Below are positions 57,197 through 64,000 of a stretch of 64,000 nucleotides of DNA, one piece after another. The stretch is from Bacillus sp. cl95 (GTDB lineage Bacteria > Bacillota > Bacilli > Bacillales > Cytobacillaceae): the NCBI RefSeq assembly GCF_900115925.1, contig NZ_FOYF01000006.1, forward strand, positions 186,001-250,000, in the 5' to 3' direction. Below the pieces are notes generated by a model, which searched no databases, had not been told where the DNA came from, and saw nothing but the letters and a program-made list of their open reading frames with translations. Within the stretch, counting starts at the first letter, position 1. Every line of letters begins with the position of its first letter. The translations under genes and the position numbers were made by a program.

Positions 57197-58172
57197 AAAT
57201 TTTTACAACGATTTTCCCTTTTACATGACGCTCTGATAAACGTGTAAGTGCAGACGGTACTTCTTCTAATGTAATAACTTCTCCAAGCATAGAAGAAATC
57301 TTCCCGTCCTCCAACAAAGCAAGCATTTCATCTCCCATAACACCGAGATCACTCTCCGCCTTCACATCACTAGATTGGTGTGCAGCGCCAAGTGCGATTT
57401 CATGATAAGAAAATACTTTCGTAAAAGGCTTCACTTTGCTGGAATCGGGTGCACCAGCGATGTACACGATGTGTCCCATGAAAGCGAGCAAGCCCAATGA
57501 ATCTGTTGCACTTTGTCTACTTACAGCATCCACAACTGCATCCACACCGCGACCGCCTGTAATTTCCATCACTTTGGCCACTACGTCTTCTTCGCGATAA
57601 TCAATCACATAATCAGCACCTAACGATTTTACATACTCATGATTATGTTTAGAAGCAGTAGAAATGACTGTTTTCCCTGCATTTTTGGCGAGTTGAACAG
57701 CAAAACCGCCTACTCCCCCTGCGCCGCCATGGATGAGGAGGATTTCAATTTGATTCATCGGCAGCTTGCGGAATAGTGATTGATAAGCCGTATATCCAGC
57801 AGTCGGTAGAGCCGCTGCGTCCTCATAACTAACCGAATCCGGGATTCTTGAAACAGTATGGGCAGTCGTTATAGCAAATTCGGCAAAACCGCCTTTCTTT
57901 GTGAGGTCACCATGATAAACGACACGATCACCAACACTCCATTGAGTTACATCTTCACCAAGCTCAACGATTTCACCTGCAACATCTAAGCCAAGAACAT
58001 GTGGATAATTCCAGTTTGGATTTCCTCCTGTACCGGTTTTATAATCCACCGGATTTAAACCAACTGCTTGTACTTTTACAAGAATCTCCCCTTCTTGAGG
58101 TTTAGGCCTGTCCATTTCACCCACCTTCATTTGTTGCCAAAGTCCTTTATCTTCAAGCAATAGTGCCTTCAT
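57195..58172 (-). CDS. Zinc-free MDR-family quinone oxidoreductase
   Basis: 325 aa medium-chain dehydrogenase/reductase. GROES-like N-terminal domain (VGLNPVDYKTG, the HVLGLDVAGEIVELG segment) and an NADPH-binding fold (LLIHGGAGGVGGFAVQLAKNAG near residue 145). No zinc-binding Cys cluster, which fits quinone reductase/alkenal types. ATG at 58172 with GGAG is preferred over one three codons earlier. Divergent from an HxlR gene, which probably controls it. Confidence 0.85.
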   Translation of the reverse strand: MKALLLEDKGLWQQMKVGEMDRPKPQEGEILVKVQAVGLNPVDYKTGTGGNPNWNYPHVLGLDVAGEIVELGEDVTQWSVGDRVVYHGDLTKKGGFAEFAITTAHTVSRIPDSVSYEDAAALPTAGYTAYQSLFRKLPMNQIEILLIHGGAGGVGGFAVQLAKNAGKTVISTASKHNHEYVKSLGADYVIDYREEDVVAKVMEITGGRGVDAVVDAVSRQSATDSLGLLAFMGHIVYIAGAPDSSKVKPFTKVFSYHEIALGAAHQSSDVKAESDLGVMGDEMLALLEDGKISSMLGEVITLEEVPSALTRLSERHVKGKIVVKI

Positions 58173-58201
58173 TACTATCATCTCCAGATCATATTTTATT
58201 G

Positions 58202-58216
58202 GTATATAATATATAC
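58202..58216. promoter_or_regulatory. AT palindrome between MDR and hxlR genes
   Basis: GTATATAATATATAC, perfect 7-bp arms about one base. Possible operator or part of a promoter. Confidence 0.4.
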
Positions 58217-58255
58217 TACTTTTATAAAAAACAAGCAGGCACTATTTTGTAACCT

Positions 58256-58273
58256 AGTTTCCAATTGGAAACT
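58256..58273. promoter_or_regulatory. 18-bp perfect palindrome upstream of hxlR
   Basis: AGTTTCCAATTGGAAACT. It sits 15 nt before the hxlR start. A likely operator for autoregulation. Confidence 0.5.
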
Positions 58274-58288
58274 CCTTTGGAGGAAATG

Positions 58289-58663
58289 ATGAAAAATCTT
58301 AGTTCGGAATATCAGTGTGCAATCAACATGGTTATTGAAATCATCGGTGGCAAATGGAAGGTTCTCATCCTTTGGAACCTGAACGAGGGTGGCAGACGTT
58401 TTAACGATTTAAAGAGGGCATTGCCAGGTATTACTCAGAAAATGCTGACACAACAGCTCCGAGAACTTGAACAACATGGTCTTGTTTCCAGGACCGTTTA
58501 TGAAGAGATGCCGCCACGCGTCGAATACACGACGACTGCGTTAGGAAAAAAATTACAGCCCACATTGTTCGAGATGGGCAAGTGGGGAGATGTTTATGCC
58601 GAGGAAAAAGGCATAAGCATGAATCGGTGCTGGACGAACTATGACTTCATGAAAAATGACTAG
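58289..58663 (+). CDS. HxlR-family transcriptional regulator
   Basis: 124 aa winged-helix HxlR protein. IGGKWKVLILWNLNEGGRRFNDL is the family hallmark. A single cysteine near the N-terminus (EYQCAINMV, residue 9) corresponds to the redox-sensing Cys of YodB/HypR, so thiol stress may be the signal. The second of two adjacent ATGs (58289) is chosen from GGAGG spacing. Divergent from the MDR gene. Confidence 0.87.
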   Translation: MKNLSSEYQCAINMVIEIIGGKWKVLILWNLNEGGRRFNDLKRALPGITQKMLTQQLRELEQHGLVSRTVYEEMPPRVEYTTTALGKKLQPTLFEMGKWGDVYAEEKGISMNRCWTNYDFMKND

Positions 58664-58680
58664 CTGCCACAGCTAGTCAT
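58656..58680. terminator. Shared hairpin holding both stop codons
   Basis: ATGACTAGCTG - CCA - CAGCTAGTCAT: perfect 11-bp arms. The stop codons of hxlR (58661-58663) and of the convergent HesB-like gene (58673-58675) both lie inside it. Confidence 0.7.
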
Positions 58681-58990
58681 TTACATGTTTCACCTTTAAG
58701 TTATAGCTATAAATTTCTTCATCTGAAGACAGCTTGTACCCTAGGCTTGGATTGTAATCGAGTGAAATTCTCTGATGAAGATGTTTCTGGCTTTCCTTTG
58801 AAACGAGGACAGGAATGCCTTCAACATTGAACAAGTCATCGTCATTTCGTCTGCGGTCAATCTTTAAATGATGCTCAGCGTAAATCGAACAGCTCCCAAT
58901 AAAGATGGCCTCAATCCGGAAGCCTTGGTCTTCCTGAAAATCGTATTTTTTTAGTTCTGCCAATGCACCTGGTTTAATGTTAATATTCAT
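58673..58990 (-). CDS. HesB/YneR-like protein
   Basis: 105 aa, similar to the HesB/IscA-like group (YneR and YqkB of Bacillus). It has LVSKESQKHLHQRISLDYNPSLGYKL in the place of the core of the A-type carriers. The three Cys of true A-type carriers are absent; only GSCSIY remains, so Fe-S carrier function is doubtful. The ATG follows GAAAGGGTG. Confidence 0.72.
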   Translation of the reverse strand: MNINIKPGALAELKKYDFQEDQGFRIEAIFIGSCSIYAEHHLKIDRRRNDDDLFNVEGIPVLVSKESQKHLHQRISLDYNPSLGYKLSSDEEIYSYNLKVKHVND

Positions 58991-59130
58991 TATTTCACCC
59001 TTTCATGGGTAGACTGTACCCTTTAATATTACCCCAAATGCTTATTAGCGACGAATTTTATGCTTTTGTTCTATAAATATGCGCCGCTACCGCTATCTTT
59101 AATATACAGCTCTTACATATATGAAAAGAA

Positions 59131-59150
59131 CCATCCAATGACTTGGATGG
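59131..59150 (-). terminator. Terminator of the alpha/beta hydrolase gene
   Basis: Stem CCATCCAA / TTGGATGG with TTCTTTT on the minus strand, directly after the stop. Confidence 0.82.
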
Positions 59151-59152
59151 CG

Positions 59153-60037
59153 CTAGTACACTCTCTTCGTAATCGTATTTAATATTTCTTCCCAAACTTT
59201 TTCATCGTCACTCAGAAAATGACCTGCTTTAGGAACAAAGTGTGTTTCTGAATTAGGAAAAGCCGCTGCAAATTTCTTCGTTTCCACAAACGGAGCCATG
59301 GTGTCGCCTTCCCCATGCCAAATATCTACCGGAACTTTGATATCACTAACAGAAAATCCCCATGGATTAGACAAGAGAACTGGTTCATTTACACACTCAT
59401 CAACAGATATCCGAAATGCTTCACCAAGATGCATCATGATTGTTTTGATTTGTTCATCAGTTTGTAGAAATTGGCGGTCCCACTCACTCAAATGCTTATT
59501 TCCTTTTCTCGTGTCTTCCATATATTTTTCAGGTTTTGTTTCAAGCATTTTTTTATGAGCACGATATCCCATCTTCATTAGCCACGGTGCTTTCTTATTT
59601 AGGAAGAATGAAATTTTGTTTGCTCTCATCATACTTTTCGGTGGCTTCCCGTTTTCAAAAGGAGCAATACTTGCAATCAAAGCAGCAGAATGTAATCGGT
59701 CAGGAAGTTGGTGGGCACACGCAGCTGCATAGGCACCTCCACCTGAAACACCGATAACAGAAAACTTTTCTAGATCTAAATGGTCGGCGATTTCTTTTAT
59801 GTCTTCTGTCCAATCCAGTACAGTTCGATTAGGTTTCGGATCAGAGATGCCAAATCCAGGACGGTCTAATGAAATTAATCTAATTCCTACTCGCATGGAT
59901 GTTTCATCATCATCTAGAAACATGAGCCTGGAACCTGGAGTTCCATGAAAAAACATTACGGGTATGCCATTTTTGTCCCCGTATTCGATTACCCCTATAT
60001 TCCGTCCATCTTTTAGCTTAATCGTGTAACTTCCCAT
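59153..60037 (-). CDS. Alpha/beta hydrolase
   Basis: 294 aa. Oxyanion region MFFHGTPGSRLMFLDDDET; nucleophile Ser in VIGVSGGGAYAAACA (about residue 92); acid in WHGEGDTMAPF; catalytic His in KAGHFLSDDE. Substrate unknown. ATG at 60037 with GGAAG/GGGGAG, preferred over an upstream GTG. Downstream of a MarR gene, with a long palindrome between them, so it is probably the target of that regulator. Confidence 0.83.
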   Translation of the reverse strand: MGSYTIKLKDGRNIGVIEYGDKNGIPVMFFHGTPGSRLMFLDDDETSMRVGIRLISLDRPGFGISDPKPNRTVLDWTEDIKEIADHLDLEKFSVIGVSGGGAYAAACAHQLPDRLHSAALIASIAPFENGKPPKSMMRANKISFFLNKKAPWLMKMGYRAHKKMLETKPEKYMEDTRKGNKHLSEWDRQFLQTDEQIKTIMMHLGEAFRISVDECVNEPVLLSNPWGFSVSDIKVPVDIWHGEGDTMAPFVETKKFAAAFPNSETHFVPKAGHFLSDDEKVWEEILNTITKRVY

Positions 60038-60063
60038 TCTCCCCACTTCCTTTAACTCTATTA

Positions 60064-60085
60064 ATATTTAAGTCAACTTAAATAT
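60064..60085. promoter_or_regulatory. Perfect 22-bp palindrome, probable MarR operator
   Basis: ATATTTAAGT, CA, ACTTAAATAT. It sits 27 nt before the hydrolase start and just downstream of marR. Confidence 0.7.
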
Positions 60086-60098
60086 ACATTTTAAAAAA

Positions 60099-60554
60099 TT
60101 ATTCACTCTTCTGTGTCTCAACGACTATCTCATATAACTTCTGATGCAGTTCTAGGAGTGTTTCTAAGTCTTTTTTTGGTAGCTTTGCATAATACTTTTC
60201 AATAATATAGTTTTGATTCTCTGAAACCATTTCATTGTATTGATGACCCTTATCTCCAAGTTCGACAATGATTTCGCGGCGATTATGAGGATTGATTTCC
60301 CGTTTTACGAATCCTTCTTTTTCTAATTTTGAAACGAGCTGACTTGCGGCACTGGCAGTGATGGAAAAATATTGTGCAATCTCATTTATAGATCTATTTT
60401 GGACCCTTAGCAGTTCGAGAATAATCTTTTGCTTTGTAGAAAGGTTGGCAAATTCATTTGCAGCGAGCCTTTTATAATCCTCCAAGAAAAGAGTACTTAG
60501 AGCATTAGCAGTATCTACAATATCCTTACAGATCTCAGTTGTTTCTTTTTCCAT
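60099..60554 (-). CDS. MarR-family transcriptional regulator
   Basis: 151 aa winged-helix MarR protein. Typical: RSINEIAQYFSITASAASQLVSKLEKEGFVKREINPHNRREIIVELGD (spans the recognition helix and wing; given in parts elsewhere). No cysteine in the sensing helix region apart from Cys9, so a ligand, not thiol, signal is more likely. AGAGGTG precedes the ATG. Likely controls the hydrolase and itself. Confidence 0.88.
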   Translation of the reverse strand: MEKETTEICKDIVDTANALSTLFLEDYKRLAANEFANLSTKQKIILELLRVQNRSINEIAQYFSITASAASQLVSKLEKEGFVKREINPHNRREIIVELGDKGHQYNEMVSENQNYIIEKYYAKLPKKDLETLLELHQKLYEIVVETQKSE

Positions 60555-60599
60555 ATATTATCACCTCTTGTTATTCTAATTCTAAACTTACATTAACAA

Positions 60600-60613
60600 T
60601 TAAGCAAACTTAA
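60600..60613. promoter_or_regulatory. Half-conserved MarR-like box upstream of marR
   Basis: TTAAG-CAAA-CTTAA, 46 nt before the marR ATG. It shares TTAAG/CTTAA with the palindrome at 60064. Confidence 0.4.
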
Positions 60614-60664
60614 ACATACCGCATTTTAGAGGCAGCACTCATATAATCATGCCGCCTAAATTCT

Positions 60665-61447
60665 CTACTCTGAGAGCCTATCCATAATTCTTCGTTTTCG
60701 ATAAAGCATCGTTCCTACTTCGGCAAGGTCATTGATCATTGACCTGTTTGTAAATGCTCCAAAAATAAGCCCAGCAACAGGAACCATTTGAAAAAGTTTT
60801 TTCCATCCAAACTGGTCTCTATAGGTGTACACCACTTCTCGCCAGCCTTGAAGTTCAGACATCATTTCTCCCGAACGTCCCTGTTCATTAAGCCCATTCA
60901 GGATTGCTCGTTTTCCTACTATATCCGCTGAAGAGAACTGCAAACACTTTACAATGAAGATACGCTCATTTTTTTCGTTAGGATCATAGCCATGAATAAT
61001 GGCAATTTCCTGAAGCGTTTTCAATGAGATGGCCAATATGGCTGGAATATCAATTGCCAATGTGAAAATGCCTCCAAAACCAGTTGTCGCTCCTTGAAGA
61101 GTCGCAAACTTCTTTCTTTGCCCCACAATCTTCCCTGTGACTTTTTCCATAACGGCAAGCGGAACTTCCTTCATGTCATCGACACTTGTAATGGGTACAC
61201 TTATTTCTTTTTCTATTTCTTTGTAAATGGATTCATTTCTTATTAAATAGCTACCACCCGTCTGAATATAACCACCGATTTCATCGAGCAACGTTCCGAT
61301 TTTTTGATGAATGAACTTCGGTGTGATCTTATCAAGAATCTTAAAAGGCAACCTTCCTAGCCTCTCCCAAATCCATAAGTCGCTTTGGTCTTTCTCCCAT
61401 TTTTCAATGAGCTGAAGTTGACTCATCAGTTCTTCTCTAGATTCCAT
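60665..61447 (-). CDS. EcsC-family protein
   Basis: 260 aa of the EcsC family (named after the third gene of the B. subtilis ecs locus; function unknown). Typical parts are GGIFTLAIDIPAILAISLKTLQEIA (a hydrophobic segment, shortened), GYDPNEKNERIF and VPVAGLIFGAFTNRSMINDLAE. No ABC transporter genes are nearby, unlike ecsAB. The ATG follows GAAGAGGA. Confidence 0.83.
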   Translation of the reverse strand: MESREELMSQLQLIEKWEKDQSDLWIWERLGRLPFKILDKITPKFIHQKIGTLLDEIGGYIQTGGSYLIRNESIYKEIEKEISVPITSVDDMKEVPLAVMEKVTGKIVGQRKKFATLQGATTGFGGIFTLAIDIPAILAISLKTLQEIAIIHGYDPNEKNERIFIVKCLQFSSADIVGKRAILNGLNEQGRSGEMMSELQGWREVVYTYRDQFGWKKLFQMVPVAGLIFGAFTNRSMINDLAEVGTMLYRKRRIMDRLSE

Positions 61448-61510
61448 ACCACAACATCCTCTTCAATAATTTTTCCAATTAGGGACATTCTACCACTAGA
61501 TGTCCCTTTT

Positions 61511-61736
61511 ACAGAAGGCTCTGTTAAATTTGCCTGTTGATTTCCGTTTCGGCCGCTTGCTTTCCGGGAAGAATTATGAAAAAGCCCTAATGCCGGCTTT
61601 TTCAAGAGCAAATTCTTCTTGGGGGCGTTCGTCGAGCCTCCTCGTCGCTATCGCTCCTGCGGGGTCTCTTCTTAAACGCTAATCCCCCTGGAGTCAAGCG
61701 TCCTCCAATCCAATTAAAAATGTACAGAAACTAGCC
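61511..61736 (+). repeat. Dispersed repeat family 2, long copy
   Basis: Begins GAAGGCTCTGTTAAATTTGC, contains CTGTTGATTTCCG, CGCTTGCTTTCCGGG, the GAAAAAGCC hairpin (61569-61594), GAGCCTCCTCGTCGCTATCG, and GGAGTCAAGCGTCCTCCA, ending near TGTACAGAAAC. With the ADH upstream region it fills the 61448-61824 gap. Similar elements are known to be dispersed in Bacillaceae genomes. Confidence 0.85.
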
Positions 61737-61824
61737 TTACAGAAATAATTACCTATTCTAAAAAACTGTTATTTACAGAATTTATATGGGTAAAGACAAA
61801 GATTCCATGATGAGGAGGTTGATT

Positions 61825-62970
61825 ATGAAAGCTGTAACTTTTCAAGGTACAAAGGATATTCAAGTCAAGCAGGTGGAGGATCCGACCCTTCAGAAAAAAG
61901 ACGATATCATTGTCAGAATCACTTCAACAGCGATTTGCGGATCCGATCTCCATATTTATCAAGGGGCACTCCCTGCCACTCCGGGTTATGTCATTGGACA
62001 TGAACCTATGGGGGTTGTTGAAGATGTAGGCCCTGAGGTAACGAAAGTGAAAAAAGGTGACAGAGTTGTACTACCTTTTAACATTTCGTGTGGGCACTGT
62101 TTTTACTGTGAAAATGAAATGGAGAGCCAATGTGATAATTCTAATCCAGATCCGATTCCTCCAGTCGATACGGGTGGCTATTTCGGTTTTACGGAAAGAT
62201 ACGGAAATTATCCAGGCGGTCAAGCTGAGCTTCTACGTGTACCATACGGAAACTTCATGCCATTTGTCATTCCAGAATCATGTGAATTAGAGGACGAAGC
62301 TCTATTATTCATGTCAGATGTACTTCCTACAGCCTACTGGAGCGTTGAGAACTCAGGATTAAAGCCAGGGGAAACAGCAGTGGTTTTAGGCTGCGGACCT
62401 GTCGGACTGATGGCGCAAAAATTTGCCTGGATGAAAGGCGCAAAACGTGTCATCGCGATTGATAATCTTGACTATCGCCTCAATCATGCGAAAAAGATGA
62501 ACGACTCAGAAATCTATAATTTTGATAAATATGATGATATGGGTGCATATGTAAAAGAAATTACCCAAGGCGGTGCTGAGGTAGTAATCGATTGTGTCGG
62601 AATGGATGGTAAGAAATCCATCGTCGAAACGGTTGAGCAAAAACTGAAGCTGCAGGGCGGGACATTAAGTGCGATTGAAATCGCAATGAAATCAGTAAAA
62701 AAATTTGGAACAATTCAATTAACCGGTGTTTATGGTGCCAAATACAATATGTTCCCACTTGGCAACCTTTTTGAAAGAAATATCTCGCTTAAGATGGGAC
62801 AGGCTCCCGTCATCCACTACATGCCAATGCTGTTTGACAAGATTACGAAGGGCGAATTCGACCCGACTGAAATCATCACACACCGTGTTCCACTTGAGCA
62901 GGCAAGCGATGCCTATAAGATATTCAACGATCACGAAGATGAAGTTATCAAGGTTGTACTAAAGCCCTAA
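61825..62970 (+). CDS. Zinc-dependent alcohol/formaldehyde dehydrogenase
   Basis: 381 aa MDR enzyme. Catalytic zinc: Cys in STAICGSDLHIY, His-Glu in VIGHEPMG; structural zinc cysteines in SCGHCFYCENEMESQC. NAD fold VVLGCGPVGLMAQ (about residue 190). It resembles glutathione-independent formaldehyde dehydrogenases. ATG at 61825 with GAGGAGG; an upstream start at 61786 is rejected. Terminator follows. Confidence 0.88.
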   Translation: MKAVTFQGTKDIQVKQVEDPTLQKKDDIIVRITSTAICGSDLHIYQGALPATPGYVIGHEPMGVVEDVGPEVTKVKKGDRVVLPFNISCGHCFYCENEMESQCDNSNPDPIPPVDTGGYFGFTERYGNYPGGQAELLRVPYGNFMPFVIPESCELEDEALLFMSDVLPTAYWSVENSGLKPGETAVVLGCGPVGLMAQKFAWMKGAKRVIAIDNLDYRLNHAKKMNDSEIYNFDKYDDMGAYVKEITQGGAEVVIDCVGMDGKKSIVETVEQKLKLQGGTLSAIEIAMKSVKKFGTIQLTGVYGAKYNMFPLGNLFERNISLKMGQAPVIHYMPMLFDKITKGEFDPTEIITHRVPLEQASDAYKIFNDHEDEVIKVVLKP

Positions 62971-62990
62971 CATATGTAGACTCTTATTTA

Positions 62991-63033
62991 GCCTCAATTA
63001 GCAAACAAAATCCATGCTAATTGAGGCTTTTTA
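62991..63033 (+). terminator. Terminator of the zinc ADH gene
   Basis: Stem GCCTCAATTAGC / GCTAATTGAGGC followed by TTTTTATTTT. Confidence 0.92.
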
Positions 63034-63129
63034 TTTTCTCCAAAATAGATTAGACCCGATTATCATGTTAAAATAGACGAAGGTTTAATTTACAGAGTAA
63101 GAAAGTATGTAAATGAAACTGAGATGAAT

Positions 63130-63273
63130 GTCTAGCTCCAGCGCCCAGCCCCTCGGGGTTGTTTCCTAAAGCCGAAACAACCTTGATCATAAGCCAAATC
63201 GCTCCAGAAATCAGCATTTCTTATGCGCTTCGTCTTATGCCTATCGGGGATGAACAGGCCGCTTGCGCTTTTC
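63130..63273 (-). repeat. Dispersed repeat family 1, long copy C (inverted)
   Basis: GTCTAGCTCCAGCGCCCAG... to ...GCTTGCGCTTTTC. It is the reverse complement of copy B with small differences. The end lies 20 nt from the next start codon. Apart from this and the ADH terminator the 62971-63293 gap holds nothing recognised. Confidence 0.9.
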
Positions 63274-63293
63274 TAAAGAAGCGAGGTTTTGTT

Positions 63294-63833
63294 ATGAAAG
63301 TATTAGCGTTGCTTGGTAGTACACGACGAAACGGAAACTCCGAATACTTGGTAAATCAAATACTTAACGGCATAGAACATACAATTATTCCCCTTGCCGA
63401 AAAACACATTGAGCCCATCATCGATCAAAGACATACAACTGAAGGATTCTCGCCCGTACAAGACGATTACGACGAATTAATCCAACACATTTTTAATCAC
63501 GATGTCATCCTATTTGCCACACCACTTTATTGGTATGGGATGTCAGGCGGGATGAAGGATTTCTTTGATCGCTGGTCACAGTACCTTAGGGATGAAAGAT
63601 TTGATTTCAAGGCAGAACTGGCAAAGAAAAAGGCATATGTCGTCATCACTGGCGGAAGAGATGCCAAGATAAAAGGTCTTCCGCTCGTTCAGCAATTCAA
63701 TTACATCTTTGATTTCGTCAATATGGAATTTGCGGATTACTTGATTGGTGCAGGTGTAAAACCTGAAGAAGTGAAGAACGATCAACTTGCTCTCAATAAG
63801 GCGGCGCATTGGAATAGCACTTTCCGCTCTTAG
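63294..63833 (+). CDS. NAD(P)H-dependent FMN reductase/flavodoxin-like protein
   Basis: 179 aa flavodoxin-fold oxidoreductase: LLGSTRRNGNSEYLVNQ (phosphate-binding loop) and ATPLYWYGMSGGMKDFFDRWS (flavin site) are typical of NADPH:FMN/quinone reductases (YwqN group). The open frame runs back through the repeat to 63159, but ATG 63294 with GCGAGG and a family-like N-terminus (MKVLALLG) is the start. Followed 69 nt later by a uppP-like gene. Confidence 0.87.
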   Translation: MKVLALLGSTRRNGNSEYLVNQILNGIEHTIIPLAEKHIEPIIDQRHTTEGFSPVQDDYDELIQHIFNHDVILFATPLYWYGMSGGMKDFFDRWSQYLRDERFDFKAELAKKKAYVVITGGRDAKIKGLPLVQQFNYIFDFVNMEFADYLIGAGVKPEEVKNDQLALNKAAHWNSTFRS

Positions 63834-63902
63834 GAAGATAGTTGATAAAAGAAGAGGTTTCTACCATAATATGATTTAAAGTAAAGAACTAAAGGAGACA
63901 TC

Positions 63903-64000
63903 ATGAGTTTAGATTTAATCGCAATATTAAAAGCAATCATTTTAGGAATGGTCGAGGGCTTAACAGAATTTGCCCCGGTTTCCTCTACTGGTCACATGAT
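63903..64000 (+). CDS. Second UppP-like undecaprenyl-diphosphate phosphatase (partial, cut by window end)
   Basis: Only 32 codons are in view. [19 protein letters not shown] then [13 protein letters not shown] matches the first UppP motif (GxxEGLTEFxPxSSTGH). AAAGGAG lies 5 nt before the ATG. It is a paralog of the gene at 39382, with [10 protein letters not shown] in place of QGLTEFLPIS. Confidence 0.85.
   Translation, partial: MSLDLIAILKAIILGMVEGLTEFAPVSSTGHM

Noticed and set aside
63159-63293. 45-residue N-terminal extension of the flavin reductase
   Set aside because: It is translation of the dispersed repeat; the family N-terminus starts at 63294.

Overview
The window is a block of chromosome from a spore-forming, low-GC Gram-positive bacterium of the family Bacillaceae. 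The evidence is the sporulation and germination genes (lytH, yunB, a gerA-type operon, CotF-like coat proteins, yuzL), strong AGGAGG-type ribosome binding sites, SAM and lysine riboswitches, and gene order close to the yun-suf-met-yus part of the Bacillus subtilis chromosome. It is not B. subtilis itself: yunD is missing, an HD-GYP gene sits between yunB and yunC, the germination, mnt, floT and tcy blocks are arranged differently, and two families of dispersed repeats occur. I cannot name the species.

Layout. 1-5.6 kb: lytH (+), then yunB, an HD-GYP gene, yunC, yunE and yunF (-). 5.97-11.2 kb: the sufCDSUB iron-sulfur assembly operon (-). 11.5-12.2 kb: a small orphan and yurZ. 12.4-16.8 kb: the metNPQ methionine importer and metY, each behind a SAM riboswitch. 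16.9-19.4 kb: yusD-yusE-yusF-yusG-gcvH-yusI. 19.6-25 kb: the fadNAE fatty-acid beta-oxidation operon with a FadR-type operator. 26-28 kb: yuzL, a proline dehydrogenase behind a cre site, and two coat-protein genes. 28-33 kb: Fur-type sites control a siderophore importer (ATPase, two permeases, binding lipoprotein) and an FhuF-type reductase. 33.2-36.9 kb: a gerA-type receptor operon. 37-43 kb: rodA, a GalT-like gene, uppP and an mnt-type manganese importer. 43.3-47.4 kb: nfeD-floT on a SigW-type promoter, divergent from a membrane-anchored M1-like peptidase with a broken zinc motif. 47.5-52.5 kb: a tcyABC-like importer, yisL and a two-component system. 52.8-54.6 kb: a lysine-riboswitch-controlled permease. 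54.7-64 kb: TVP38, copZ-csoR, a NERD protein, an MDR oxidoreductase with a divergent HxlR regulator, a HesB-like protein, an alpha/beta hydrolase with a MarR regulator, an EcsC protein, a zinc alcohol dehydrogenase, a flavin reductase and the start of a second uppP.

Most of this is core Bacillaceae metabolism. There is no phage, insertion sequence, CRISPR array, rRNA or tRNA that I can see. The parts least covered by standard annotation are: (1) two dispersed repeat families with long and short versions that share a nested GAAAAAGC hairpin; (2) a SigE-type yunB promoter whose spacer forms one arm of a hairpin carrying the yunB ribosome binding site in the other arm; (3) long perfect palindromes next to the MarR and HxlR genes; (4) an M1-family protein with Asn in place of the first zinc-binding His. 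No clearly new multi-gene system is evident.

All functions are read from motifs and from memory of homologous families; no database search was run. Start codons were chosen by Shine-Dalgarno spacing and remain predictions.
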